From Diphasiastrum complanatum (lineage: Eukaryota > Streptophyta > Lycopodiopsida > Lycopodiales > Lycopodiaceae), in contig CM055101.1 in assembly GCA_029204225.1 (NCBI GenBank), forward strand, positions 31,522,519 through 31,586,518: 64,000 nt of DNA, read 5' to 3'. The translations under genes and the position numbers were made by a program. Below the pieces are notes generated by a model that saw nothing but the letters and a program-made list of their open reading frames with translations, did no database searches and had not been told where the DNA came from. Positions 11,173-22,800 of this stretch are shown one piece after another. Within the stretch, counting starts at the first letter, position 1, and each line of letters starts with the position of its first letter.

Positions 11173-12516
11173 CTCACATAGTCCCTCTTTGAACCCTTCA
11201 ATTTATAGCATAACAGGTTAAAATATAGTTGTATAAAGTCTTATAGTACAGCGTACCAAAAAGTGAAGCAAGTTTTAGGACACCCAACTGTTACCTGCCA
11301 CCATCCCACAAAACAAAACCGCACGAGTTAGTAAAGTGAGGAAGACAGGTGTCATAGCTGAGCATCAGTTGTTATCCATGTCCGAAACAAGATTCACTAC
11401 TTTATCAACTTGATTGCAATTACAAATAATTCGTCCAATCTTCCCAATCATGCATTTCATAAATAGCAATACATTATGCCATTTAATCGAAACCGTATCA
11501 GGGCAGATGCCATACTGATCAGTACAAGAGCAAAAAAGAATGTATTCAGTTCACATAAAAGTATCAACACGTAGGAAGCTATCTAGCAATGCACAAGTGA
11601 AAAGAGACATGACTTTGACCGCGATGCCGGGTACTAGGGCAGATCCGTGCCATACTAGCCCCACGAACATCCTATGCAACACATTTGGGAGTCCGAGCAC
11701 TTAAAGGCTTGGGCAAATCCATGCCATTCAAGTACGTCAAAAGCAAACTCTGCAAACATCCCTAGCTTACTTATACAGGGGCTGCACTTTTACTTTTGTT
11801 TTTTAAAATTTCGAACCTTGCAAAGGATAAAAAGACCACAATTAAAAAGATTTGCAAAACAAAAAGTGAAGAGGTGAATATCATACCTATGATATTGCTC
11901 ACTGTTGCTTTTGAGATATCATCCACATGTATTCGCTTCCAAAAGTGTATAACGGAAGCAAGAACGTAATATCGATCTATGATAATCAAGGTATCATGTG
12001 AGCTCATTCTCTTTCCAGCATAACAAGCTAATGATACTCCTTCGATGCATACGATCATTCAATCAAACAAACCACAGCTTTCTTACCTTAGTTTGTAGTA
12101 TCCTCCACCCAAACACTCTTCCACAAAGCTTTTACAGGTCTCCTCTCATCCAAGCAAAGATAGCAGCAATAGGGAAGCCAGCCAAGAGAGCAAAAGCAAG
12201 AGGGAGGAGAGAGCAAGAAGAGTGAAACTTAGGGTTGTAGTGATCTTCCCTTTTATAGAAATTCCAGTACCCTTTGGTGCACCAGGTATCAGAAGATGCT
12301 CACCGTTAGATTGAATCTCTATCATGTGCACTGATCATAGCCATTCGATGAGAACCAAATTTCCCACCAAAAGACTTAGAAGTTTTTTTTAAAACTACTT
12401 TTTTTGAGGCCATGTTTCTAAGTTAAGCATAATAAGGCATTTTCATTGGTATAGTATCATAAGGAAAAAGTCTTTTTTGTAACGTTTTGAAAAACAGATG
12501 ACGTGTAGTACAAATA

Positions 12517-12520
<4 letters not shown>
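11171..12520. other. No recognised feature
   Basis: AT-rich sequence with only short unrelated frames. I see no domain, splice-consistent exon or repeat family member here. Confidence 0.5.

Positions 12521-12521
<1 letters not shown>

Positions 12522-12573
<52 letters not shown>
12522..12573. repeat. (GA)n tract
   Basis: A pure GA tract runs into AAGAAAGAAAGC. In minus sense it is the terminal tail of LINE B. Confidence 0.95.
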
Positions 12574-12576
<3 letters not shown>

Positions 12577-14893
12577 AAGAAAGCTTTATTAATGTCTTTT
12601 CCATGCCAAAAGTCATATAAGATTAATGAAGTACATGTCAAGTGTGTGGTAACCATGGGAGCGTATAAAAACTTCTCCAAAACTGTAATAAGGAAAACAT
12701 CTAGTACAGACTAGAACTAAAATAGACACGTATGCGAGAGTGTGTGTGTGCATTGTAATCATCTGTATCTATGTCAAGATGTCAAAACTGTGATGCTACT
12801 GCTACTGCTGTGCCGATGCTGTAAAAAGATGTCATGCCAGCCGCAACATGAGAAAGTACTGGAGCCTGCTGGTGTCGTCCTGTGAGCATGAGCATGTGTA
12901 GTAGTACGTCTCTGCGTAGGATGTCTGGTGATCCTGGTAGTAACGTGATGGTGGGAGGTACACTATCTCTGATCTCTATGAGCATGTGAGTGGCTATCAT
13001 CCTCGTTGTTGTCATAATCCTCGTCCTCAGGCACTAAATCACGCGATCTCTGCCTAGTGAAGATTGAAGTAATCAGTGGCTGTGATGGGGTGTCTCGTAT
13101 AAGTAGTATGAACATCTCGCGTACCAACAGAGCGACACATCGTGGGTCCTCATAGGCTATGAGGGAGTGTAGAGTGGTAGGCATGTCTCGAAACATGCAA
13201 TGATGTCGCCCTCTGATCTCATAGTATACCGGGCATCTAAAGATAAAGTGTTCCTCAGACTCCACCTCAGCTAGAGAGCATAACTTTCAAATTCGCTCCT
13301 CTCTAGGAATACCATGGAACCTCCCCGTCTCAATAGCTAGCTAATGAGAAGACACCCTGAGCTGCCCAGTGTGAATCTGAGGCAATGTGATAGTCTCGAC
13401 TCCAATGCTCGAGAAGTGTTGAAGACCATAACCTTGGTCTTCCCAATGTTCAGCCCTAGGCCCCATCTGGTGCAAAACTCATGCAAGCAATCCAACTGTC
13501 GCTATAGACCCTCTCTGGTTGGTGAGACCAATACCACATCATCAGCATAAAGGAGGATAGCAACACCACCACAATGTGTAATGACTCTCTCCAACTCATC
13601 AATATACAAGCCAAAGAGGACAAGTGAGAGGGAGCAACCCTGCTTCACCCCAATAGTGCTCCAAATGTGATCAGATATGCCACTGCTATGCCGGAAACAT
13701 CCCAGGACACGCTCATAAAGTGCCATCACAGCAAGAACAATGCCGGTGGAGAGGCCACGGAGTCTCTGGATGAGCAATGAGCGAGGAACAGAATCAAAGG
13801 CTTCCTGAATTCCACAAAACAACAATAAACCCTCTCTCTCCTGTGCTTAGCCTCCTCAATCAAGGGCCGCAATGTGAAGATGTGATCTGTGGTAAAATAA
13901 TCGGCTCGAAAGTCTTTGCCTTTGAGCCCACAACAGACTGAAGAATAGTACCATATAGTTTCGCCAGGACATGCCCAATCATGATGGTGCGTTAGTTACT
14001 CAGAATCATGGGATCACCATTCTTATGGATGGGGTGGATAATGTTAGTGCACCAGGATGATGGGAAACCGGAAACAACTGCGGAATTAAGAAGGGTGGCT
14101 ATAGTAGGAGCGAGTAAGTCAGAGGCATTTTAAAAGAGTTCAGACTCAAGGACTTCAATATCTCTGGCCTTGTGGGACTTCATCTTCTTAATGGCTGCAA
14201 GTACCATGTCAGATGTGAAGAAGGAGAACTCAGGTGGTCGTGGAGATATAGAGATAGGTGAGTTGGTGGGGACGGTATACAAGCTAGTAGCATAATCAGT
14301 CCAGATGCGGAGGTCCTCCTGGAGGGGTGTTGGAGAGCGAGGAATGAACTCACGCCACCGAAGAAGAACTAAAAAGAAGGTCAATAAGAAGTTTCCCTTC
14401 ATAATCATCATAGGAACGCTTCTTATGGCGGAGAACACGATGGTAGGAGCGTCGGGAAGATTGAAACGAATTGGAGCGTGGATACGTGAATAGGTTACTG
14501 ACTGGTGAAGAGAACGGCACTCGGTATTGTATCGGTGGTGAGAAAAGCAGCCTGGGTGTCGACTGGACTGTCATGAGAAAAGGAGTGTTAAAGTGAAGCC
14601 AAGGACGACGGAACAGTGGCATGTAAATGGGATCAAATGTGTACATGGGTGCGCGGGTAATCATGGGTAGTGTAGATGAATGAGTGGGTGGAAGGTGGCC
14701 GATATCAAAGGAGAGAAATGAGTGATTAGAAAGGGTGGTGGGGGAAACGTGGAAGTTAGAGACTATGGGTACAAAGGATGGTGATCCCATGAGATAGTAG
14801 TCAACGGCACTATGTCCTCCACTATGAGGGTGGCATGTATAACTGTCTGAATGTGGCCAGCAGGGTAAGCCATTATAAATGGCTAGCTCATGT
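12574..14893 (-). mobile_element. LINE B, 5'-truncated, with EN end, RT and C-terminus
   Basis: Minus strand, in order: end of the endonuclease (14893-14650, LSNHSFLSFDIGH); a linker; RT parts RTIMIGHVLAKLYGT near 14010; [37 protein letters not shown] and the catalytic LLYADDVVLV box (13825-13530); a zinc-knuckle-like HFIFRCPVYYEIRGR (13265-13190); then the 3' UTR and hairpin. Several frameshifts and a deletion near 13400 make it dead. The 5' edge falls exactly beside the LTR end of element C at 14895. Confidence 0.85.
12594..12623 (-). ncRNA. LINE 3' hairpin, copy 3
   Basis: In element sense, ATCTT pairs with AAGAC apart from the terminal A/C, and ATGxC pairs with GxCAT around TTTT. The stem is weaker than in the other copies. 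TTAATAAAGC and TTTC repeats follow, as in copy 1. Confidence 0.45.
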
Positions 14894-14895
14894 GA

Positions 14896-15309
14896 GTTAC
14901 GAATAAAGCCACAGCTGATCTAAAGCTAAGCTATGAAAGCATCACATAAGCAAGACTTAAGCTATGAAAGCAAGAAAGAGAAAGATTAAGGAGACTAAAG
15001 AGAGAGATCAATATCATCAGCTGAATAACAAATGACACAGTTTCCCTACTTATAGCCAAGAGGAAGCCCTAAAAGGAAGCTTCCGGTGGCTAGGGCCCAA
15101 CTGGGAGGGAAAATAGTGCGCCCTCCAAGAAGGCCCCCACTCTCCAGTAATATGTCCAAATGGTCTAATAATGAATAATAAGGCCAAAGGCCAACCATAT
15201 AGTCTAGGTGTCACTAATGAATAATAAAAAAGGGCCCAAGGCCGGCTTATGCATAAAGTAAAGTAAATGTAAATGGACGCGGCGAATGTAATGAGCCAAG
15301 TCCATAACT
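14896..15309 (-). repeat. 3' LTR of Ty3 element C
   Basis: Reverse-complement match to the LTRs at 2290 and 26401. It has the TATA-like CTATAAGTAGG (plus-strand 15045-15058) and begins AGTTATGGAC after a GGGAG purine tract at 15310-15317. It ends TTCGTAAC, and LINE B follows with no spacer. Confidence 0.8.
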
Positions 15310-15388
15310 CTCCCTGGCACAAAAGAAAAAGACCCAACTGCCGAAAAGAAACTGGATCAAGTAGCAGCAAGCCCTGGTGCATCAACAA

Positions 15389-15720
15389 CTAGAGCAACAT
15401 CTGATGTAGAAGAATCAACAAGTGCAGCAAGAGCACAAGCCTGATCCGCAAGTGATGGTGTATGATAAAAGACATCAATAGGCTCCCATGTGGCCTCCTC
15501 AATAGGACGGCCATCCCACTGGACCAAAAACTGAATCTGCCGGCGGCGTCGACTATGGTATAGACGAACCTGTAATATAGCAGCAGGTAAAAATGGAAAT
15601 AACTCTGGAGCAGTAGAAAACTCAGCATCACAAGGAGCATCATCCTCAATAGCAGCACGTAATAAACTGACATGGAATACATTGCAGGCGCGTGTGGAAG
15701 CAGGAAGCTATAAGCGATAT
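15389..15720 (-). pseudogene. Chromodomain end of Ty3 element C
   Basis: The minus-strand frame beyond the main ORF reads [20 protein letters not shown] with a downstream DVFYHTPSL. This is the aromatic/acidic signature of a chromodomain at the integrase C-terminus of chromoviruses. In such elements it tethers integration to modified histones. It is one frame away from the preceding ORF (stop near 15708). The copy at 26070-26300 keeps it as [17 protein letters not shown]. Confidence 0.8.
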
Positions 15721-17606
15721 GTAACTGGACTAAGAACCTCCAAAATGCGATAAGGCCCATAATAACGTGGTGCAAGCTTCTCAGTAGCAGCATGGCCCTG
15801 GACAAAATGATGACGTCCAAACCGTAGGCATAGATAAACCATATCTTCAAGCTGAAGCTCAACATGGCGGCGGTGACGATCAACCGAGGTCTGATAACGC
15901 TGCTGAACATGCTGTAAATGAGAACTGGCCCGGGTAATAAGCTCTCGAGCACCAAGGTATCCAAAAAGCCCGAGAAGGTAGAACAATCCATCATAGGATA
16001 CACCAAAAACGGATAGAGAATCGGATGACCCATCGAAACTGGCCGCAAGTGTAATCCCAAAGTACACACCAGGCGCACAAGTGAGGAATAGAAGAAATGC
16101 ACTGGAACGAGGAACAAGATCCGCAACATCAGTAGCAAGCATCGGAGCAATATCCACGTGTAGCTGGGAATGAGTATCAAAGCACATATGAGCAACACTG
16201 AAGTATATGGCGGCAACATCCCCAAAAACTATCCAAGAGAGGAGAAGGAATTCTCTCAAGGTACCCTGATGGTCTCGGAATACCAGAACAAAGTGGCAAC
16301 TCAGCATCGGAGACCAAGCGATATGGAGCAACCTGAAATGACAGGGAACCTGAAGATCACCCAGACAAACAGTAGCTGGAACGGAGGCAATAACCCAAGC
16401 CAACAGGATATGCCAAGCCTGACAATGAGCAACAATCCAAGGAACAGATAGAGAGCCACATGCATAATCACAGAGATATCCGCACCATAGGCGATCAGTA
16501 ATATGGAAAAACCAGCACCAATCAACAGGTCCAAATGAAAACCAAGCTATATGTAATAACCAGGAATGCCATATATCCATAGCTGAAAATGAAGCAGTAG
16601 TGTAAGCAATAGGTCCAAATGAAATCCAAGCGATACATAATAACCAGGAATGCCAAATATCAAGAGGTAAAAAGGAATCAGTCGCATGAACCCAAAAGTG
16701 TATACCATCGGCATGGACTGCAGCAAACCTATATGTAGAAACACCAGGAGACAAAAGGATGTCCGTGTACTCATCTAGAAAGATCCCAACATATAAATAC
16801 CCTAGATAAGTAATAGTGACCATCTGGCACATATCCTCGGATGAAAAATGTGTAATAGTAAGGGCCAAAGGCGCATGAATCATGTCAGGAACCGTAGAAA
16901 TATCATGAGGCAGATCACAAACCTCAAGCAAAGATCCATGGAGTAAAGTGAAAGAAGATACAAACTGATCACCAATAGCGAGGGAACCATCAAACGTGGA
17001 CCCATGAAGAACCCCATAGAAATCAGCAGGAACATCGACCATAACAGACTCAAGAGATGGAGATATAGAGACCAATGGAGAAGATACTGCACCAACCACC
17101 GAACCAGGAGGGCAATCGGAAGTATGCGCAAAAGCAATAGTAGAAATACCACCAAGGTATACGGCCTCAATATCAATGAAACCAGGAATTACCACTGAAT
17201 ACGATATCTGTGAATCAAGGCATATAGGAGCAAGGCACACAACAACAACCTGTAAATCCGAAGCAGCATCAACCTGAGGAAGAGGACCCACGGATGGTGA
17301 AAGTGAAGCAGCAACTGATGTACTTTGAATGGAAAGAAGAGCTGCATCGTCAGCCTTTGGCAGGCTACGCATAAACTGCTTCCCGGTAACCAACTGGAAG
17401 TCTCCCTGAGAATCAATGCCAACAAGTGAGTGTGTAACTACATCAAGTACAAATGTCAATGTCTGTTGTGTCAAGTCCAGTGTAACGGCTCCAAGAGATG
17501 CAAACCAATCAGCACCAAGGATAAGATCATAACGCTCCATAGGAATAATGTAAAGATCTGCCTGTCCAGAAAAATCTCCAATGCGGTATGGTAAACGCTG
17601 AAACAT
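15708..17606 (-). CDS. 632-codon Ty3-like ORF: protease tail, unknown region, integrase C-terminus
   Basis: The frame opens inside the protease (YRIGDFSGQADLYIIP, YDLILGADWF) and stays open for 632 codons. Residues 1-60 are the protease end. Residues about 75-510 match nothing I know and include a repeated IWHSWLL-IAWFSFGP unit. Residues about 545-632 are an integrase C-terminal tail ending KLAPRYYGPYRILEVLSPV. The RT YxDD box, RNase H TDAS/DH motifs and integrase D-D-E core are all missing. The same arrangement in elements A and D argues for an inherited architecture rather than a private deletion. Whether it is translated is unknown. Confidence 0.6.
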   Translation of the reverse strand: MFQRLPYRIGDFSGQADLYIIPMERYDLILGADWFASLGAVTLDLTQQTLTFVLDVVTHSLVGIDSQGDFQLVTGKQFMRSLPKADDAALLSIQSTSVAASLSPSVGPLPQVDAASDLQVVVVCLAPICLDSQISYSVVIPGFIDIEAVYLGGISTIAFAHTSDCPPGSVVGAVSSPLVSISPSLESVMVDVPADFYGVLHGSTFDGSLAIGDQFVSSFTLLHGSLLEVCDLPHDISTVPDMIHAPLALTITHFSSEDMCQMVTITYLGYLYVGIFLDEYTDILLSPGVSTYRFAAVHADGIHFWVHATDSFLPLDIWHSWLLCIAWISFGPIAYTTASFSAMDIWHSWLLHIAWFSFGPVDWCWFFHITDRLWCGYLCDYACGSLSVPWIVAHCQAWHILLAWVIASVPATVCLGDLQVPCHFRLLHIAWSPMLSCHFVLVFRDHQGTLREFLLLSWIVFGDVAAIYFSVAHMCFDTHSQLHVDIAPMLATDVADLVPRSSAFLLFLTCAPGVYFGITLAASFDGSSDSLSVFGVSYDGLFYLLGLFGYLGARELITRASSHLQHVQQRYQTSVDRHRRHVELQLEDMVYLCLRFGRHHFVQGHAATEKLAPRYYGPYRILEVLSPVTYRL

Positions 17607-17780
17607 CTGAGAACTAGGAAAAGAATGGGAACTGGCAACCTCAACTGTGAGAGGCTGTGAAGCAGGAATAGGTGAAGCACGTATCTAACGAGTGATATAA
17701 CTGCTAATAAAATAATGAGTGCTGCCAGTATCAACTAAAGCAATATACTCACGACCTGTAATACGTACATGTAACTGAAT
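17500..17780 (-). pseudogene. Ty3 aspartic protease N-terminal half (element C)
   Basis: Minus-strand translation includes EYIALVDTGSTHYFISSYIT with catalytic D-T-G. A TAG near 17686 separates it from the protease tail and long ORF that follow. Together the two frames form a complete protease of the same type as 5068-5440. Confidence 0.75.
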
Positions 17781-17883
17781 GGAGCAAGGACCAGGACGCC
17801 CTGTCCAAGTAGCATAGGCAAGTTGAGCATGGCAAGTAGTAGGAAGTAGATTAGTGGAAGGCTCAGAGGATAGGTCAGGCTCC

Positions 17884-18003
17884 CTCCCCTGCCGTGGAAG
17901 ATGAATGTATGCCAACACAATTCCACACTCCAATCCGAAGGTGGTGTGGATGGGGCCCCGGGGTGCTCCCAACCCCGGGCACCCCAAATCCCTAGCACTG
18001 GGA
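17884..18003 (-). mobile_element. LINE 5' fragment inside the gag-protease frame
   Basis: About 120 bases are nearly identical to the 5' end of LINE copy A (7946-8042), including the run GGGATTTGGGGTGCCC. It is fused in frame between an unknown N-terminal piece and protease-leading sequence (EPDLSSEPSTNLLPTT), giving one ORF at 18071-17685. The element reads it in a different frame from the LINE. Confidence 0.65.
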
Positions 18004-18079
18004 GCTGCTAGGAGCGCTATCAAGAAAGTGCACTCATCCATCTCGATAAATGACTCGTCTGCCAGATTCACAGGTTGCC

Positions 18080-19731
18080 TGAAAGGCCCTACGCCTCTCC
18101 TCTACCTGTGTTGGAAATAGGATAGATAATAGCAGCGGAAACTTCCTACTTCCAATGCATGACTACGCCTATCAAAAATTGAACAAAGCAGTAGTGATGA
18201 AAAATCACGTTCAATCTTTAGCAACTAACTTTGAAATCGCTAGATACTAAGTGATTACGTAGCCAAACATAAAGATTGAATTTTCAGACAATTTCTATCA
18301 ATTACAAAAGTAATACAGAGATTCATGCATTCTGACATATACTGAATGCAATAAGAAGATAGTATTGATTCAGAAAAACAAAATCAGATGCTAATGAGCA
18401 CAAAACAATAGCGAATAGAAACCGCACACTCTAAGCTGTCTCTGAGTAACTGAGAATAAGTCTGATAATAAGCAGCTCTGCTGATAAGTAGTAGCGCAAT
18501 AGCAACTCTAAAATAAATCTCTAAAAGACTAAGCTAGAATGCTCAAGAGTTTTCAAGCTTGAAAGCTGGATAGAGAGCTAACAACAATACTTTCTGATTA
18601 TGAATGATCTGCTTGATGAGAGCGCAGGAAGCGTTGTGTAATAACACTCAGCCCCTTCACATTCACAATGTTGATTCAAGAATTTTGAACTTCTTCAAAA
18701 GAGATGTATGAACAACTAATTTATACTAAGCAATTAGGTCATCAAATGCGATTGCTAGTTGGCTGGTGTCCGCTAGCATTCATCCAGTTCCTTCACATTG
18801 ATTGCTAATAAGCGGTGGAAATTGGCCATAAACAGTCTGTCTGCATAAATGAACTGAAACTGTCACTCTGTAGAAATGAACTAAAACTGCCACAAGTGAC
18901 AGTGTCGGCTTTTTGCGAAAAACCCGACAATGCCCTAAAAACTCATTTCCTTCATATTAGGGTAACTCCACTTGCTAGAGTCATTTCCTTAACATTTGAA
19001 GCACTTTGAAAAATGCGAAAAATGCGACTCTGCATATTTACTCATATGAATTGCAGGCGACACTGATGATTACTCAAATGAATTGTTGGTACAAAATATG
19101 AACAATCATCAGAGGTGCTTGGTACGAAACATTGCAAATAGTATGGGGGGGGGGTACAAGCCAAGACACTACTGATCTTAACAAACTACAGTAACAAATT
19201 CATCTCTAGTTAACCTGTTAAGATATGCTGTACCAAAAGAGATTTATTCTTGAGCTTGAATCTAGAAAAAACAAGTTGCAATTTTATATGACGATGGCTT
19301 AATGATCTGCTGTGGTAAACTGTTTTCTGCACTGTATAGAGACAGTCCTCCGACCAGCTTATTTGGACTTTCAACAAAGTTCTAAATTCTAAATCGATCA
19401 TGTCAATACTAGGAAAGGGGCTTCTATTAGTAACACTACACCATTTTGGGTGAAACAATCCAATGCATTGGCTGTGTTTGTATGATTGTATGCGGTTTAT
19501 TTTTTTAAGCTTTTTTAAATGACAATTCTTCAGCGATATCAAACACTTGGTTATATTTCTAGTTGAATGTGCAACAGCGTGGGATACCTTGGGACCTTAT
19601 GATTACGTACATAGATCCTAGTTGGAAAAATGCACATTCATTTCAATTTTTATCGATTGCTTTTAGTGTATCCTTAATTTTTTATAGATTGCTTTTATGT
19701 CTTCTTATTAGCATACCACTTCTCTTGTCAG
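18080..19731. other. No recognised feature
   Basis: AT-rich sequence upstream of the first exon I can support. It may contain earlier exons or intron of the cadherin-like gene, but none shows both a recognisable domain and splice sites. A run of about 10 G lies near 19145. Confidence 0.4.
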
Positions 19732-19856
19732 CAACTTTTTTTCCAATGGCAAATGATGATGTCGTATGGACATGGGAAGGAGTTTTGGTGAGCTTTGATG
19801 TTTTATCAAACGATTATGTTGCAAATGGAAACAAAATCCTGTTCATGACTGACCAG
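19732..19856 (+). CDS. Exon 1 (first supported) of cadherin-like gene
   Basis: Acceptor CTCTTGTCAG and donor CAG|GTGA bound a frame reading [20 protein letters not shown] then [10 protein letters not shown]. This is the classic opening of a tandem-95 domain (PVANDD...EG....DVLxND). Because the exon begins in mid-codon, at least one upstream exon must exist. Confidence 0.8.
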
Positions 19857-22800
19857 GTGAATGCTCAACATTAGATTTTGAAAACTTTCAATCAAAGGGG
19901 AGACATGCGTTTTCCTTTATTTTGCTTTTGGTGCTAATAGTTGTCTATTTTGAAGTGGCAAGACAATTGTAGAAAAGAAAAATGTCTCAATTTTTGAGTA
20001 TATGTGGAATATTACAATTGGTAACTAGTTTTCGAACCAGGACAAGGCACATATAGTGACGTCATGTTTTTAAGGTGGAAACTGGTGCTATTACCAGCTT
20101 CAAAAGTTTGATGTGAACTCTTTCTCCATCATAGCATAGTTGCCCTTTCCGGAACGGAACGCATTCCGTTTCAGAACGTGGGCAAATTGTGTTTTAAAAA
20201 AAACGTCAATGTTCAACAAAGGGCAGCAGATTATGGTGGAGCATCTTCAGCTGGTAAATATTCAAGGACTCGCTAAAGGCAAAACTTCAGATAGTCATGA
20301 ATTCTGGTAATCACTTGATTAGATTCCTGAACTCACTCAGTCCTTTTTATCGGACAATGATGGCCAAGAACCAAAAGATAAAACAGGAGGCAGTGGAGCA
20401 GCGAAGGCAGATCGGATTGGGGGACCATCTTATCAATCAAGAACATTAAAGGCAAACAGGATCAAGGGGGTTGCAGACATGATGCGGAAGCCTTAGATAG
20501 CCTGGGATACTCATGTTTATGAGTTTGAGCATGGTGGTAAGCTTCATTCCATCCGTGGTGAGCGGGATGTGTCCAGGACCACTGGTCTCATCTATGCAGT
20601 TGCGTAAGGTAAGTTGTGAAAGTATGTATGTTTATTTTCTGGTGGATATGACTACTAGTACTAGTGAGAGTAGCATGTGGCAGGTGCAAGACAATACTTC
20701 AGCTAACCTAGACTGTGAAATTAGGAGTCAGTTTGCAGATGTGTTTTTAGATGATTTGCCATTTGCATTACCGCCTAATAGGAATGTTGAACATAAGATT
20801 GAGCTTATTCTCGGATCCTGTCCTGTAAATAGACCACCTTATAGAAATGAGTTTGAGAGAGGAAGAGGAGGTGAGGAAGATGCTAGAGGACTATCTTGCA
20901 CATGGGCAGATTAGTCCTAGCTTCTCACCTTTTGCCTCGCCGATCATTATAGTAAAGAGGACAAATCTTGGCATATGTGTGTGGATTATCTTTAATAAGA
21001 TTACTATCAAGCATCGATATTGTTATGAACAGATTCACAGGTATTAGTATCAATGATGCATAAAAAACAGCAAAAGGCATTCACATAGCATTCTCCAACT
21101 AAGAAACTGTATGAAAATCAATGGCCGATGATAGGCAGATCTCCAAAATAGTACAACTCCCCTACAAGAAGCCCAGGACTCAAATGATCAAAACTAGCAA
21201 ATGACCAGCCTTAGTGGCTACTTATAGTGGACAAACCCTACCTCCCTTCATATTGATTTGGAGGGAAAGTGAAATTCAAAAATTAGGGCAAAACATAGAA
21301 AACCATGTAAAATAGTATTCCTAGGCCCGTCACGTGTAAATATAAACTGTGTGTCCACAAATACTGTCAAAAGTAGAGAAGTATGGACTATAATGCGTGT
21401 CCATAACACTCCCCCGTTCTAAAACATTGCCTTCAATGTGGGCTATAAAATTTTAACTACTAGGGCTACTTTAGTACCGCTGTATCGCCATCTTCTTTCC
21501 TGGGTTATATCATGAGGCAGATCACAAACCTCAAGCAGAGATCCATGGAGTAAAGCTAAAGAGGATACAACCTGATCACCAATAGTGAGGGAACCATCAA
21601 CCATGGAACCGCGAAAAACCCCAGAGAAATCAGCAGGAACATTGGCCATAACGGAATCAAGGGAAGGAGATATAGAGACCATTGTAAAAGGTACTGCACC
21701 AACCACCGAACCAAGAGGGATATCTGAAGTATGCGGAGGAGCAATAGTAGAAAGACCATCAAGGTATGCGGCATCAATATCAATAAAACTGGGAATGACC
21801 ACTGAACATGATATCTATGAATCAAGACATATAGGCACAAGGCACTCAGTAGCACCTTGTAGATCTGGAGCAACATCAGCCTATAAAGCTAGAGCAACGC
21901 TATGTGTATCCCTCTCGATCTGAACGTGGATCACTATACAAGAAGACTCAATAGGTATCGATATGTGTGACTCAATCTCAATAGAACTATGTGACGCGAC
22001 AATAGGACTATGTGACTCTATCACTATCTCAGGACTATGTGAAGACTCAACCTCACATGCAGAAGGTAACGCAGAAAGAGCGGTAGCAAATAGAAGATCT
22101 TCTAAAAATATGCCCCATATTAGAGTAGGATGAGTGCGACGATAGATGGAAAACCAAACTTTTGCATGGCCATCTAACCACAAAGAAGCCATCATGATTT
22201 TCATAACATCTGAACATGAATAAGTGAAAAAATAATCCTCAAAATTATTCACCCAGTCGGTGAATTTGACAATGCCACAAGATGTAGAGGAAAATCCGAA
22301 ATACTTAGGAAAAGAGAAATGTGTCATCATTTTGTCGTTTATTTATTTTTTAACAAAACGGAAAACTAATAAAGAAAATGGAATCAAAACGGGAAAATGT
22401 AAAGTGTAACGAACAGGAAATGTGACGAATGATCCAATGGTAGCAGAAAGCCAACAAACAATAGGTGGTGAGGGGCTGCTGAAAAGTGAGTGAAGTAAGG
22501 CGTTGGCCAGCCAATAGCTGGATGTGTAAAACCTGGAAAATTGGCTGTTGAATGTGGGGCAGTAGGGCATTGGACAGCCACAATGAAAATTCGCAAATGG
22601 GCTGAAGGTGGTGAAGTACATGAAACCTGGACCAATAGTCTTGTCTCAGCCTAGCACCCTCATGCATATGATTATTTTGAACTTCTATCGCGAAAAAGGA
22701 TGAAAAAGATGAGTTTTTCCAAAAACCAAAAATTAGGGTTTCTAAAAAACGGCCAGCAAAAAAAAATTACATTATCACGGGTGCCGACTTGCTACGACAC

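Noticed and set aside
15389-16225. 278-codon minus-strand ORF rich in Leu and Phe
   Set aside because: It is an alternative frame of the 632-codon ORF and the chromodomain region; hydrophobic composition follows from the base pattern, not from membrane segments.
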